Assembly: GCA_018716975.1 (NCBI GenBank)
Contig: DVJE01000046.1
Location: 1-49,498, forward strand
Direction: 5' to 3'
Length of the DNA stretch: 49,498 nt
From: Candidatus Gallacutalibacter stercoravium
GTDB lineage: Bacteria > Bacillota > Clostridia > Oscillospirales > Acutalibacteraceae
Shown here piece after piece: positions 33,358 through 42,149 of the stretch. The position numbers and the translations under genes were made by a program. The notes beneath the pieces were generated by a model. The model searched no databases, was not told where the DNA came from, and saw nothing but the letters and a program-made list of their open reading frames with translations. How positions within the stretch are numbered: the stretch's first letter is position 1; each line of letters starts with the position of its first letter.

Positions 33358-35718
33358 TTACTCCTGCGCAGCATCGCGCCAAAATGCACACACCAAACGC
33401 TTTAACTCGTTGCTGGAGGATACCCTACGGTAATGGCTCCAATGGGCCGGAAACAGTGCGCGGTAGCGCGGTGCGGTAAAGCGATCGTCAATCAACAGCA
33501 CCACTCCCCTATCTGATTCCCCTCGAATCACACGCCCCGCTGCTTGCAGCACCTTATTCATGCCGGGGAACTGATAGGCATACTCAAACCCCATGCCATT
33601 GTTTTGATCGAAGTAAGTACGGATGACATCTAGCTCCCGGCTGATTTGCGGTAAACCCACCCCCACCACCACGGTGCCAATCAATCGATCCCCCTTTAAA
33701 TCGATTCCTTCCGAAAAAATTCCGCCCATAACACAAAAGCCAACCAAGCTTTCGGCGTTATCCGCGTCGAACCGCGCCAAAAATTCCTCTCGTTCTTCCT
33801 CGCTCATATGGGCGGTTTGCTGTACGGTTTGCACCTGAGGGTATTGCTCGCAAAACACCTCGTAAGTTTCTCGCATGTATTGATAGGACGGAAAATAAAC
33901 CATGTAATTGCCTTTTCTACCTGCCACCACCTCATAAATCATTTGAGAGATGGGCAGCTTGCTTTCTTCTCGCTGCTTATAACGGGTGCTGATGCGATCC
34001 GCCACCAAAAGCAGCAGATTATCTTGTGAAAAGGGCGAGCCCAACGCATATTTCTTAGAATTTTCGTCTCCGCCTAAGATATCAGTAAAGTAATCCAGCG
34101 GCGCCAACGTAGCAGAAAAAAGGATAGTCGCCTTACCGCGCTTCATCGCCTCTTGTAACAAAAAAGAGGGATCCAGGCAGTATTGGCGCACCGAAAGCTC
34201 GCTACCCTGTGCCCGCAGGCAGGTAACATAGCGTTCGTCGTATAACTCGGCGATTTTTAGATAACCCAAAGCGGAAAAATAAAGCTCCAACACAGTGTCG
34301 GGCACCGAAGCCCCTCTGTGCTCCCCCAACCATTCCTCGCAAGAGGCAGCAAAACGCCCCACTTCAGCGTTAAACTGATCAAGAGCGTCCTTTCTCACCA
34401 GCCATCCGTCCTCTGCCTGCTGTTGCACCTCTTTGCGCAGTGCAAGCAGCTGGCGGTTCATCTGCCCCAGGGCGCGATACAATAAACCGCCGGATTTGCC
34501 CACTTCTTTTTTTGCCGCTAAAAAATCCGCCTTGCTGAGCTGGGAGGAATACATTTCGCGGGCTCTGTCTACCAAGTTGTGGGCCTCATCCACCAAAAAA
34601 ACATATTCGCCCCGACGATCGGCAAAAAAGCGGCGCAAATACACATTGGGATCGAATAGGTAGTTATAGTCACAAATAATGCCATCGCACCATAAAGTTA
34701 AATCCAACGACAATTCAAAAGGGCACAATTGGTGCTCCTCGGCATAGCGCTCAATGCATGCTCGATCGAAGCAATCCTCCTGTTGCAGCATTTTGTAAAC
34801 AACATCGTTTACCCGGTCATAATAGCCGTTGGCATAAGGGCAAGCTTCGGGGTTACATTCACGCTGGGGCAAAAAGCACACTTTGTCTTTTGCCGTTAGC
34901 GTAACCGATTTAAAGCGCAAACCACGCGCACGCATTTGGCGAAAAGCCTCTTGCGCCGCCTGGCGGGTAATGGTTTTGGCCGTAAGGTAAAACAGCTTTT
35001 CTGCTTTTTCTTCTCCCACAGCTTTTACCGAAGGGAAAAGGGTAGACATTGTTTTGCCAATCCCCGTAGGCGCCTGACAATACAGCTTGGCGCCCCGGCA
35101 AATGGTGCGGTATACTGCCACCGCCAGTTCCCGTTGGCCGGGGCGGTAATTGCCGAATGGAAAAGGCATGGCCCGAACAGCCTGGTTGCGCTGTTCTTTC
35201 CAAACACAAACGAACTGCGCCCATTTTAAATAGCCTTGCAGCAATCCTTTAAAGTGATCCTGCAAGGCCGAAAAATCAAAGTGGCGAAAAAAGCGCTTGA
35301 CCCTATCTTCTTCCACTTGATAATAGGTCAACCGCACGGTTATCCCCGCCAACCCGTTTTGCAGGCAATAAATGTATCCATAACACATAGCCTGCGCCCA
35401 ATGCAAGCGGTTAAAGTCCTCTGTTAATTGATCATAGGGCGCGGCCGTTGTTTTAATCTCGTCAATTACTTCGCCGTCTTCTTGCGAATAAATCCCATCA
35501 GCGCGCCCTTCCACGGTAAATGTGATATCCTGTAAAACACAAGTATGGCTTAAAAACACTTCTGGGCGATAGCTTTCTCCCGCTTCCTTTTGCAGCTTAC
35601 GATGGATACGGGATCCTTCTAATGCGCGATCCACCCCGCCGAAGCGGTTATCAATACTGCCGCCGCGCATAACAAATTCCACCAGCTGCCTGACGGAAAG
35701 CTTAACCTCGGGTTGCAC
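33358..35718 (-). CDS. PD-(D/E)XK nuclease fused to XPD/DinG-type Fe-S helicase
   Basis: An N-terminal RecB-like nuclease module (residues about 1-165) carries GRAD (Asp74), DEIKT (Glu87-x-Lys89) and Gln109 with YG. A superfamily 2 helicase follows: Walker A APTGIGKT (216-223), four Fe-S cysteines (Cys281, Cys288, Cys293, Cys332), DEAH (377-380), and motif VI QAAGRVIRG. 786 residues. Such fusions are known in Clostridia and are presumed to act in DNA repair, but the substrate is unknown. GTG 35718 lies 7 bases after GGGAGG. It is the last gene after the ADP-ribosylglycohydrolase and DUF3841-like genes, with a gap of 34 bases. Confidence 0.92.
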   Translation of the reverse strand: MQPEVKLSVRQLVEFVMRGGSIDNRFGGVDRALEGSRIHRKLQKEAGESYRPEVFLSHTCVLQDITFTVEGRADGIYSQEDGEVIDEIKTTAAPYDQLTEDFNRLHWAQAMCYGYIYCLQNGLAGITVRLTYYQVEEDRVKRFFRHFDFSALQDHFKGLLQGYLKWAQFVCVWKEQRNQAVRAMPFPFGNYRPGQRELAVAVYRTICRGAKLYCQAPTGIGKTMSTLFPSVKAVGEEKAEKLFYLTAKTITRQAAQEAFRQMRARGLRFKSVTLTAKDKVCFLPQRECNPEACPYANGYYDRVNDVVYKMLQQEDCFDRACIERYAEEHQLCPFELSLDLTLWCDGIICDYNYLFDPNVYLRRFFADRRGEYVFLVDEAHNLVDRAREMYSSQLSKADFLAAKKEVGKSGGLLYRALGQMNRQLLALRKEVQQQAEDGWLVRKDALDQFNAEVGRFAASCEEWLGEHRGASVPDTVLELYFSALGYLKIAELYDERYVTCLRAQGSELSVRQYCLDPSFLLQEAMKRGKATILFSATLAPLDYFTDILGGDENSKKYALGSPFSQDNLLLLVADRISTRYKQREESKLPISQMIYEVVAGRKGNYMVYFPSYQYMRETYEVFCEQYPQVQTVQQTAHMSEEEREEFLARFDADNAESLVGFCVMGGIFSEGIDLKGDRLIGTVVVGVGLPQISRELDVIRTYFDQNNGMGFEYAYQFPGMNKVLQAAGRVIRGESDRGVVLLIDDRFTAPRYRALFPAHWSHYRRVSSSNELKRLVCAFWRDAAQE

Positions 35719-35752
35719 AGCATCGCCTCCCGGCTATTATTACAATACCGCT

Positions 35753-36223
35753 TTAAAGCAGCTTTCCTTTTTGATATTTGATAATCCATTCCGGGCGAAT
35801 TTCTTCCAGCACCACCTGCGGCACCCGATAGAACCACGGATTGCGCTGCTTTTTCAAAGAATGGATAATTTTATTGAGTTTTTTCTGCGTCATCTCGCTG
35901 CTGCCACCGGTTACCCTAGAGTAATGGGTGGGGCGTTGGTTGATGATATAATACATAAAATCCGCCCACACGGAATATTCGGTAAGTTTTACTTTCTCTT
36001 TCGGCACATCCAGCGTTAATTTGACGCTGCTGGACACGCGCCCATTGGTGCACTGCCTATGATATTTTAGACAGCCGAAAATCGGGCATTCGCAGTTAAG
36101 CTGCAAAATATCCACCAAAGCGCTGTAAGGCTCATTAAAACGGAGGCTGCGCTTGGCGTGATAAATTTTGCCAGACTGCAGGATGCGCAAAACAATAGAA
36201 GATTGATAGGTGATAACGATAAT
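35753..36223 (-). CDS. DUF3841-like protein, probable ATT start
   Basis: About 156 residues with no signal peptide. The segments VKLTLDVPKEKVKLTEYSVW and a tail ending ...RPEWIIKYQKG resemble, by memory, DUF3841 proteins; I hold this loosely. The early QSSIVLRILQSGKIYH looks like the opening of several ADP-ribosyltransferase-fold families, a weak hint only. No standard start fits: TTG at 36304 lacks a ribosome site and would overlap the upstream gene. AGGAGGG (36231-36237) lies exactly 7 bases before ATT 36223, and starting there gives (M)-I-V-I-T-Y-Q-S, a natural N-terminus. Cys-rich CPIFGCLKYHRQC in the middle could bind metal. Confidence 0.65.
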   Translation of the reverse strand: MIVITYQSSIVLRILQSGKIYHAKRSLRFNEPYSALVDILQLNCECPIFGCLKYHRQCTNGRVSSSVKLTLDVPKEKVKLTEYSVWADFMYYIINQRPTHYSRVTGGSSEMTQKKLNKIIHSLKKQRNPWFYRVPQVVLEEIRPEWIIKYQKGKLL

Positions 36224-36264
36224 AAGTCTTCCCTCCTTTTTAAATGAAAGAACCCCAATCAAAC

Positions 36265-37074
36265 TTATTTCTCGGGGATATCCCCCCGCTGGGCACAGGC
36301 CCAATCCAACAAAAAAGTATCCATACCGCCTTCCGGCTTAGGTTTCACCAAAAAATGCCGCAGAATTTTTTCGTTGTTCATACCCGTGGTGTGATAATAG
36401 GCTTCGGCAATACCGCCGGCAATGCACCCCACTGTATCGGTATCGCAACGTATGCTAAACACGTTGCGAATACATTCCTCCCAGGAATCACTTTCAAAAA
36501 AACAAATAAGCGCCAACGGCAAGGTGCCTTGGCAGGTGATATCAAACCGGCTAAACGGGCGCATCCAAGCCAATCTTTTGCGCAGGTTATAGCCGAAATT
36601 TTTTTCAATATAGCGTTTTAGCTCTTTTTTGCTACATCCATTTCGGCATAAATAAACGCTCAGCGCCGTGGCCTGCGCACCCTTGACCCCTTCTGGATGG
36701 TTGTGCGTACAGCAAGCGCTTTTTCGCGCTTCCTCTTTTACCTGCTCCATCGTGTCAAAATGCTCGCCAATATAACAAACGCGCATGGCCGCCCCGTTGC
36801 CAAAACTGTTGTAGCCCCGTTCGGAATAACCGTCTAGCCATTGCTTAAACATTGTGCCGTAGCCGGCCTTGGGATACCGCCGGCCAAACATACGGTATGC
36901 GCGCGCATAAGGAATGTTGCTTAAAACCGCATATTTTGTAGCAATGCTCATTACCGTATCGTCGGTAAAAAAGCAACTGTTGGAAAACAAATCCACCTTC
37001 CAGGGATTAAACCCTTTCGGCTTGCTAAATTCAAAGCGGGAACCCGCTATATCCCCTAAAATTGCGCCGTACAT
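36265..37074 (-). CDS. ADP-ribosylglycohydrolase family protein
   Basis: Removes ADP-ribose from proteins or other acceptors, or acts on related nucleotides. It carries GAILGDIAGSRFE, FTDDTVM (dinuclear Mg site), THNHPEG and CDTDTVGCIAGG, the full DraG-type metal-ligand set. The final site has Cys in place of the usual second Gly of GGDTD. The tail extends about 40 residues beyond the core. ATG 37074 gives the usual M-Y-G-A-I-L-G-D start, preferred over GTG 37098. It heads an apparent operon with the DUF3841-like gene and the nuclease-helicase. Confidence 0.92.
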   Translation of the reverse strand: MYGAILGDIAGSRFEFSKPKGFNPWKVDLFSNSCFFTDDTVMSIATKYAVLSNIPYARAYRMFGRRYPKAGYGTMFKQWLDGYSERGYNSFGNGAAMRVCYIGEHFDTMEQVKEEARKSACCTHNHPEGVKGAQATALSVYLCRNGCSKKELKRYIEKNFGYNLRKRLAWMRPFSRFDITCQGTLPLALICFFESDSWEECIRNVFSIRCDTDTVGCIAGGIAEAYYHTTGMNNEKILRHFLVKPKPEGGMDTFLLDWACAQRGDIPEK

Positions 37075-37132
37075 CCTATCCCCCTGTTCGCCCTGCACCG
37101 GTATCTGCCGAATTAGCCGGATAATATTACAG

Positions 37133-37160
37133 AAAGAGGCGGCCCAGTGGCCGCCTCTTT
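37133..37160. terminator. Hairpin between the synthetase paralogue and ADP-ribosylglycohydrolase
   Basis: A perfect 12-base stem AAAGAGGCGGCC / GGCCGCCTCTTT with a 4-base loop. Reading the minus strand, it ends in TTT then CTGTAA, so it probably ends most of the synthetase transcript and separates it from the ADP-ribosylglycohydrolase operon. Confidence 0.65.
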
Positions 37161-37262
37161 ACCTTTTTGTGCGACTCAATTTATTATAACACACTCCCAC
37201 CGTTATTACCACAAAAAACAACGGAAAAGAGCGCCTCTTCGACACCCAGCTTCATAAACCGG

Positions 37263-39284
37263 TCAGCGCAACTGAGAAGGATGTTTTGCAAAAAAGTCCG
37301 TCTTCGGCGGCAAATACATCGCTTGTTCCCCCTGCCGCACAAAAGCTTCTGGGCCGGTAAAAGCATACTCCCAGCTCCAAATTTCTTTGGGCAGGCGAAG
37401 GTATTCCCGCGCCTTTTCACAGCCGTCGGGCGCCACCGGATGCAGCATGAGTAAAGCCGCTTTGATGCCGTAAAAGGTGTCTACCAGCAAGCTTTGTTTT
37501 TCTGCCGGACTGTTTTGTTCTTCCGCCCGGCGCATACGTCCAACCCATTGCCGGTTCAACCCGCGGATATAAACATCCAACACCTCGCTAACGCGGTGGA
37601 ATTCCTGACAATACATAAAGCGTTCATAGTCCAGCAAAGCCTGTTGGGCCTCACATTTTATCTGTTCTCCTGCTGTGGCGGTGGGCAAGAAAGCGCCGAA
37701 TTCATTTTGCAGCGTATATAAAAAGGAACGCAACACCCGGTTCATCACATTGGTTAGCAGATTCCCCTCTTTCAGCACGGGATCTCCACCCTGCTGTTGC
37801 TCTTTGGGCAACCAAGCCTGCGGGCGAAAACTGCCGCTTTTGGTAGAAAGGCCTAAACTTAAAAAATGCATTCGCAGCTGTTCGGGCGTGTAAAAGTCCA
37901 ATAGTTCGTCGGCCATAGGCGGTTTTACATCCGAACTGCTGCTCGCCTTTTTATCTAAAAACAAGGCGTGCCGGTTGGCGACAATGCGGGGTAACGCAAG
38001 CGCATGCATATCCTCCGGATCCTCTGATAAGAGCGCTGCAAACATCCCCATTTCTGCAATACCGTAAAAATAGATATTGTCTTCTCCGATGAATTGATAC
38101 ACAGTACAATCGCTATTCCCCCACCAGCGCCGCCATTCTTCCGGCGCACAGCCCCGCTGCTCCAAACAGGCCATGGTAAAGGATATGGGCGCCCATAAAG
38201 ACTCCGGCCACACCCAAAAGGTAAGATGTTCCACCCCCTCTACTACCGGCACCGGAACGCCCCACTCCACATTGCCCGACAGGCGGAAGGGCACCAGCGT
38301 TTTTCCCGTGCGGTAACGAATCCCCTTTTCATCCAGGATGGCCCGTGCCGTATCTCGGCTTTGCAGGTTTTCAAAAACAAAGGTGACCGACGGCTTTCCA
38401 TCCTCTTGCACAACAGTATGGGGCGGCAATTGATCTTCCCATTCCGATAAGGCAGAAAGATGCTTTTTTTGCACATAAAGCGCCGGCGGCTTTAAAAACT
38501 CTTCAATCGCACTGCAAACATAGGGCCGGGTGGTTGTTTCTGTGCGCAGAAATTCCACATAACGCTTCATCGGGTTGGCAAAGCGTTCCAAATCAAAATA
38601 CCAATTTTGAACAGAAATAACCTGCGGCTTTTCTCCCGAAAGCACGCTTTTAGGCTCCAGAAGCTCCGAAGGCATATACTGATGACCCAGGGCGCATTCA
38701 TCTGCATACGCTTTGTCAGACGGACAGCCCGCGATGGGGCATTTGCCCACCACTTGGCGGCCATTGAGCAACACCTTATATTTCGGATCAAAGAATTGCG
38801 GCGTTTCCAGTAAACGCAACCATCCCTTGCGATATAACGCAAGGAATATTTTGGCCGAAAGTTCTCGATGGATATCACCGCCGCGCCCCAACGCCGAGGC
38901 GCCGAAATAATCTAGGCTAATCCCATATTGCTGCAACACCTGCTTTTGCATTTGATGATGGTTCGCCACATAATCCTGTAGATTTTGCGCCGCGCTGATG
39001 CCGCTTTCTTGCAATTTGCGAAAGCTCTCCATAATAGGCGACCCGTAACAATCGGTACCCGAAACAAACAGCACGTTATCTTCTCCAATGCGATCCCGCA
39101 AAAACCGGGCGAACACATCGGCATGCACAAACATACCGCCCACATGGCCAAAATGCAAATTTTTATTGCCATAGGGCATGCCGGCCGTTATCACTGCCCG
39201 CTTGGGAAATACCGGCCTGAACAACCTGCTTGCTGGACCTTTATATTTCCCGGGAAAAAACGCCTGCGCTTTGTTACCTTCCAA
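37263..39284 (-). CDS. Divergent methionyl-tRNA synthetase paralogue (class I)
   Basis: A MetRS-like class I synthetase. Residue numbers count from ATG 39293; I place the start at TTG 39284 because AGGAG directly abuts that ATG. The HIGH motif is HFGH (47-50) and the zinc-finger region has Cys185, Cys190, Cys200 and His204. FIGEDNIYFY (401-410) aligns with the FIGKD..YFH core of MetRS, but the His that contacts methionine is Tyr410 here. The usual WFDAPIGY block reads WVWPESLWAP. The KMSKS loop is replaced by KKASSSS (448-454). The rest is MetRS-like to the anticodon-binding helices. A T-box leader with discriminator specificity G73 precedes it. Its substrate is probably not methionine; it may be weakly or non-catalytically active. 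Confidence 0.88.
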   Translation of the reverse strand: MEGNKAQAFFPGKYKGPASRLFRPVFPKRAVITAGMPYGNKNLHFGHVGGMFVHADVFARFLRDRIGEDNVLFVSGTDCYGSPIMESFRKLQESGISAAQNLQDYVANHHQMQKQVLQQYGISLDYFGASALGRGGDIHRELSAKIFLALYRKGWLRLLETPQFFDPKYKVLLNGRQVVGKCPIAGCPSDKAYADECALGHQYMPSELLEPKSVLSGEKPQVISVQNWYFDLERFANPMKRYVEFLRTETTTRPYVCSAIEEFLKPPALYVQKKHLSALSEWEDQLPPHTVVQEDGKPSVTFVFENLQSRDTARAILDEKGIRYRTGKTLVPFRLSGNVEWGVPVPVVEGVEHLTFWVWPESLWAPISFTMACLEQRGCAPEEWRRWWGNSDCTVYQFIGEDNIYFYGIAEMGMFAALLSEDPEDMHALALPRIVANRHALFLDKKASSSSDVKPPMADELLDFYTPEQLRMHFLSLGLSTKSGSFRPQAWLPKEQQQGGDPVLKEGNLLTNVMNRVLRSFLYTLQNEFGAFLPTATAGEQIKCEAQQALLDYERFMYCQEFHRVSEVLDVYIRGLNRQWVGRMRRAEEQNSPAEKQSLLVDTFYGIKAALLMLHPVAPDGCEKAREYLRLPKEIWSWEYAFTGPEAFVRQGEQAMYLPPKTDFFAKHPSQLR

Positions 39285-39351
39285 CAGTATCATCTCCTAT
39301 CTATTCTCTTCCCCGATAACGGCAAAGTTGCCAGATAATACAGCCCCAAAA

Positions 39352-39634
39352 CACAAAAACGCCCCTACGGGTAATAAATACCCATAGGGGCGAATCAATC
39401 GCGGTGCCACCCTGCTTCCCCCAGCCTTTGGCCAGGGCTCATCGCGTACTAACATACGCCGGTTCTATAACGGGAACCCCCGCCGCAGCATCAACCAAAA
39501 CACTTGGCATCCGTGCGTAGCTCCGAGGCTTGCTTCACACTGCGCTCCATCCTTCCTTCTCAGCAAACAGGAAGTTCTCTGTAAACTTTACACAGGGCTA
39601 CTCTCCTCTTCACAGCCTTTGCGCTATTCAGATT
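39352..39634 (-). promoter_or_regulatory. T-box riboswitch of the MetRS paralogue, discriminator G73
   Basis: The minus-strand leader has AGAGTAG (loop E) after an AGAGG arm, matched by CCTC near 39525-39528 on the 3' side. The T-box core AGGGTGGCACCGCG is at 39400-39413 and a terminator stem is at 39360-39392 with a T run. UGGC in the core pairs discriminator G73. The specifier region GTGTGAAGCAAGCC (39527-39540) can be read as AGC (Ser), CAA (Gln) or GCA (Ala). With G73, Ser or Gln fits and Ala or Met (A73) does not. I cannot decide the codon by eye. Confidence 0.9.
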
Positions 39635-39640
39635 GCAGAT

Positions 39641-39669
39641 AGTATAAACCACAGCTTTGCTTTTGTCAA
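39641..39669 (-). promoter_or_regulatory. Promoter of the MetRS-paralogue T-box unit
   Basis: Minus-strand consensus TTGACA (39664-39669), 17-base spacer, TATACT (39641-39646), directly upstream of the T-box. The 39670-39808 stretch is AT-rich with no gene seen. Confidence 0.85.
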
Positions 39670-39808
39670 GGCCGTTCTAGCATGCGCAAAAATCTAAAAA
39701 ATAGTCTGCAAAATACGCTTAATGCCCCTATGCAGCCGGGAAAGCCGTATTTTTTATTAGTTCTATTCGCACAAAGCCCACTGTATACCATGACAGCTTT
39801 TTTCTGTG

Positions 39809-39849
39809 AAAAAAAAGGCCGTGCCTCCTTACAAAGGGCATGAACGGCG
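39809..39849 (-). terminator. Terminator of the fhs-to-aldo/keto-reductase operon
   Basis: After the reductase stop, CGCCGT...GCC / GGC.ACGGC forms a stem with a small bulge, followed by a run of eight T on the minus strand. Confidence 0.65.
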
Positions 39850-39872
39850 TAAGGTTAGCGGATAAACGCACA

Positions 39873-40883
39873 TTATTTCAAAAAGGTTTTATAGTCCTCA
39901 TAGTTACGGCGCAGCAGCGAGGGCGTATCCAATCCATAGGGGCAATGCTGGGCGCAATGATTACAATGGATGCAATTATCAATGCGGCTCATCTTCTCTT
40001 GGGATTCTTCACTAAGCCAAGGAGCAGAAGGAGAACGGCGGAGCAACAGCGACATACGCGCCGCTGTTGGGATATCGATCTGCGCAGGGCAGGGCAGGCA
40101 ATATCCGCAGCCACGGCAAAACTCCCCAGCCAGCTCTTTCTTATCTTTGGCAATCACCGCCCGGATGCGATCATCCATAGCGGGAGGACAATCGATATAA
40201 GATAAAAACTCATCCAGTTCTTTCTCGCGCTGCACACCCCAAATAGGCAACACATTATCGTATTGCGCCAAATAAGCGTAGGCTGCGGCGGAATCTGTAA
40301 TAAGCCCGCCCGAAAGCGCCTTCATGGCGATAAAACCCACATTATTCTTTTTACATAGCTGCACCAGCTCTAGCTCTTTGCCGTCGGCCAGATAGCTAAA
40401 GGGGAATTGCAGCGTGTCATACAAACCGGATTCCACCGCTTCTTTGGCCACAGCCAAGCGGTGGTTGGTAATACCGATGAAGCGGATTTTTCCTTGCTCC
40501 TTTGCTTGCAACATAGCCTCATACAACCCGGTACCATCCCCCGGTTTCGGACAAAAGGCCGGATTATGAAATTGCAGGATATCCACATAATCGGTTTTGA
40601 GCAAGCGCAGGCTGGTTTCCAAATCGCGCCAAAAGCCTTCAGCCGTGGTGGATGGCGTTTTGGTAGCCAGATAGAACTCGCTGCGCCGGCTGCTGATAGA
40701 CAGGCCGATTTTCTCCTCACTGTCTGAGTAAGAGCGCGCCGTGTCAAAAAAATTGATGCCGTTATCCAACGCTTTTGTCAACAACCGGCCCGCCTCTTGC
40801 TTAGAAACCCTTTGCACCGGCAGCGCCCCAAAACCATTTTTGTTAACGGTAATGCCGGTTCTTCCCAAGGTGACTGTTTGCAT
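39873..40883 (-). CDS. Aldo/keto reductase with C-terminal 4Fe-4S domain
   Basis: NADPH-type aldo/keto reductase barrel with Asp47 and Tyr52 (FDTARSYSDS), Lys75 (ATK) and the catalytic His in LQFHNPAF. The last about 80 residues hold two Fe-S cysteine clusters (CRGCGYCLPCP and CIHCNHCAQHCP), as in clostridial ferredoxin-linked reductases. Its substrate is unknown. ATG 40883 is preferred because AGAAGG is 10 bases upstream; ATG 40892 is too close. It is the last gene of the fhs operon, behind the second Gfo/Idh gene. Confidence 0.93.
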   Translation of the reverse strand: MQTVTLGRTGITVNKNGFGALPVQRVSKQEAGRLLTKALDNGINFFDTARSYSDSEEKIGLSISSRRSEFYLATKTPSTTAEGFWRDLETSLRLLKTDYVDILQFHNPAFCPKPGDGTGLYEAMLQAKEQGKIRFIGITNHRLAVAKEAVESGLYDTLQFPFSYLADGKELELVQLCKKNNVGFIAMKALSGGLITDSAAAYAYLAQYDNVLPIWGVQREKELDEFLSYIDCPPAMDDRIRAVIAKDKKELAGEFCRGCGYCLPCPAQIDIPTAARMSLLLRRSPSAPWLSEESQEKMSRIDNCIHCNHCAQHCPYGLDTPSLLRRNYEDYKTFLK

Positions 40884-40925
40884 TTTTCTCATCCCTTCTT
40901 CTATTGATTTAAAAAGAATAAACCA

Positions 40926-42023
40926 TCATAATCCTAACGGAACCCAAGCCTTTCTCTTGCTGCAAACAACGCTCCCTTCTGCCGCCGCCTGGGTCATCAA
41001 TAAAGATAGGTAGCTATCCTGGCAGGCTTGCGCAAAGGGATAAAACTCTTTACCGGTGCGCACATATTCCCCCATAGCCTCCATTACCTGCGCTACCGCC
41101 AGTTCTTCATCGCTCAAACGGATTTGATCGGCAAGAACGGGTTCGGCAAAGGGGTTGCGGTACACATAACGCCCATCCAACTGTATACCGCGCAAGGAAT
41201 ATCCTTCTAAGTTGCCCTCTCTGCCCAACTCCACCCTATGAAATTCTGATTGGGCAAAATCTCCATCTTGGTTCACATAACGCACTTGCTGGTTAAAGAT
41301 CTCTCCGGCGTCACCGCACAAACGCAAATAACGGGAACGAAGTTGCGAAAAGTACTGCTCACCGCAAAAGTCATACAGCGCAAGGCAACCATTTTCAAAC
41401 TCCAACTGCACTACGTCACGGGCGGCTGCTTCTACTTTGCCATTTTCAATGAAACCCTTTCGCCCGGTTGTTTGCTTAACCGGCTGGAAATACCGTTTTC
41501 CGGATATGCGGCAGGTTTCAAAGCCAACGTCCAACAAACGGCGGATGACATTGACGGCGTGATACCCATGTACCATCGACAGGGTAATGTCCACCGGTTT
41601 TCCAATGAGCCCAGAGCGCGCCACAGATAGAACCCCGCTGATATAGGGCTGGGCATAATACTGTTCGGCTACCTGGATGCGCGCGCCACGGCTTTGATAT
41701 TCTTTCCACAAGCAATCTAAGGCTTCTTCCGTGGGAGCCGGCGGCGTTTCACTGAGCACCGGTATCCCCAAAGAAAACAACTGCAAGTTATACGCATACG
41801 CCGACTGCCAATCGGTGGCTACCACAATATAGTCGCACTTTCGTGTGAGCAACTCATCCAGCGAAGCGCATACAGGCACGTTGAACTGCTGCGCAAAGGC
41901 GTTCCTCTTTTGCGCATTTCGCAAATACACACCGGCAATTTGAAATCTATCCGGCAAAGCCCTGGCTACCCGGACATAAAAAGCCGCCCTCCAGCCGCCT
42001 CCTATCATGGCTAAACGAATCAT
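40926..42023 (-). CDS. Gfo/Idh/MocA-family oxidoreductase
   Basis: NAD(P)-binding Rossmann domain with MIGGGWRAAFY at residues 6-16. The usual E-K-P-x-A segment is replaced by ETPPAPT (around 91-97), so the conserved lysine is absent. A beta-sheet domain follows. The missing lysine makes this an atypical member that may lack normal dehydrogenase activity. 365 residues. It sits between fucU and the aldo/keto reductase, and its distance from fucU is 126 bases. Function unassigned. Confidence 0.85.
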   Translation of the reverse strand: MIRLAMIGGGWRAAFYVRVARALPDRFQIAGVYLRNAQKRNAFAQQFNVPVCASLDELLTRKCDYIVVATDWQSAYAYNLQLFSLGIPVLSETPPAPTEEALDCLWKEYQSRGARIQVAEQYYAQPYISGVLSVARSGLIGKPVDITLSMVHGYHAVNVIRRLLDVGFETCRISGKRYFQPVKQTTGRKGFIENGKVEAAARDVVQLEFENGCLALYDFCGEQYFSQLRSRYLRLCGDAGEIFNQQVRYVNQDGDFAQSEFHRVELGREGNLEGYSLRGIQLDGRYVYRNPFAEPVLADQIRLSDEELAVAQVMEAMGEYVRTGKEFYPFAQACQDSYLSLLMTQAAAEGSVVCSKRKAWVPLGL

Positions 42024-42149
42024 ACTATCCTCCGCTCTTTATAGCGGCGAAAGCCGCCGTACCTGTTACCAGCACACAGCCCGCTTCATAAAAGCGAAAA
42101 GCCGGCCGGCGCCTTTCACTCGGCACACGAACCAGCTTAACAGCCGCAT

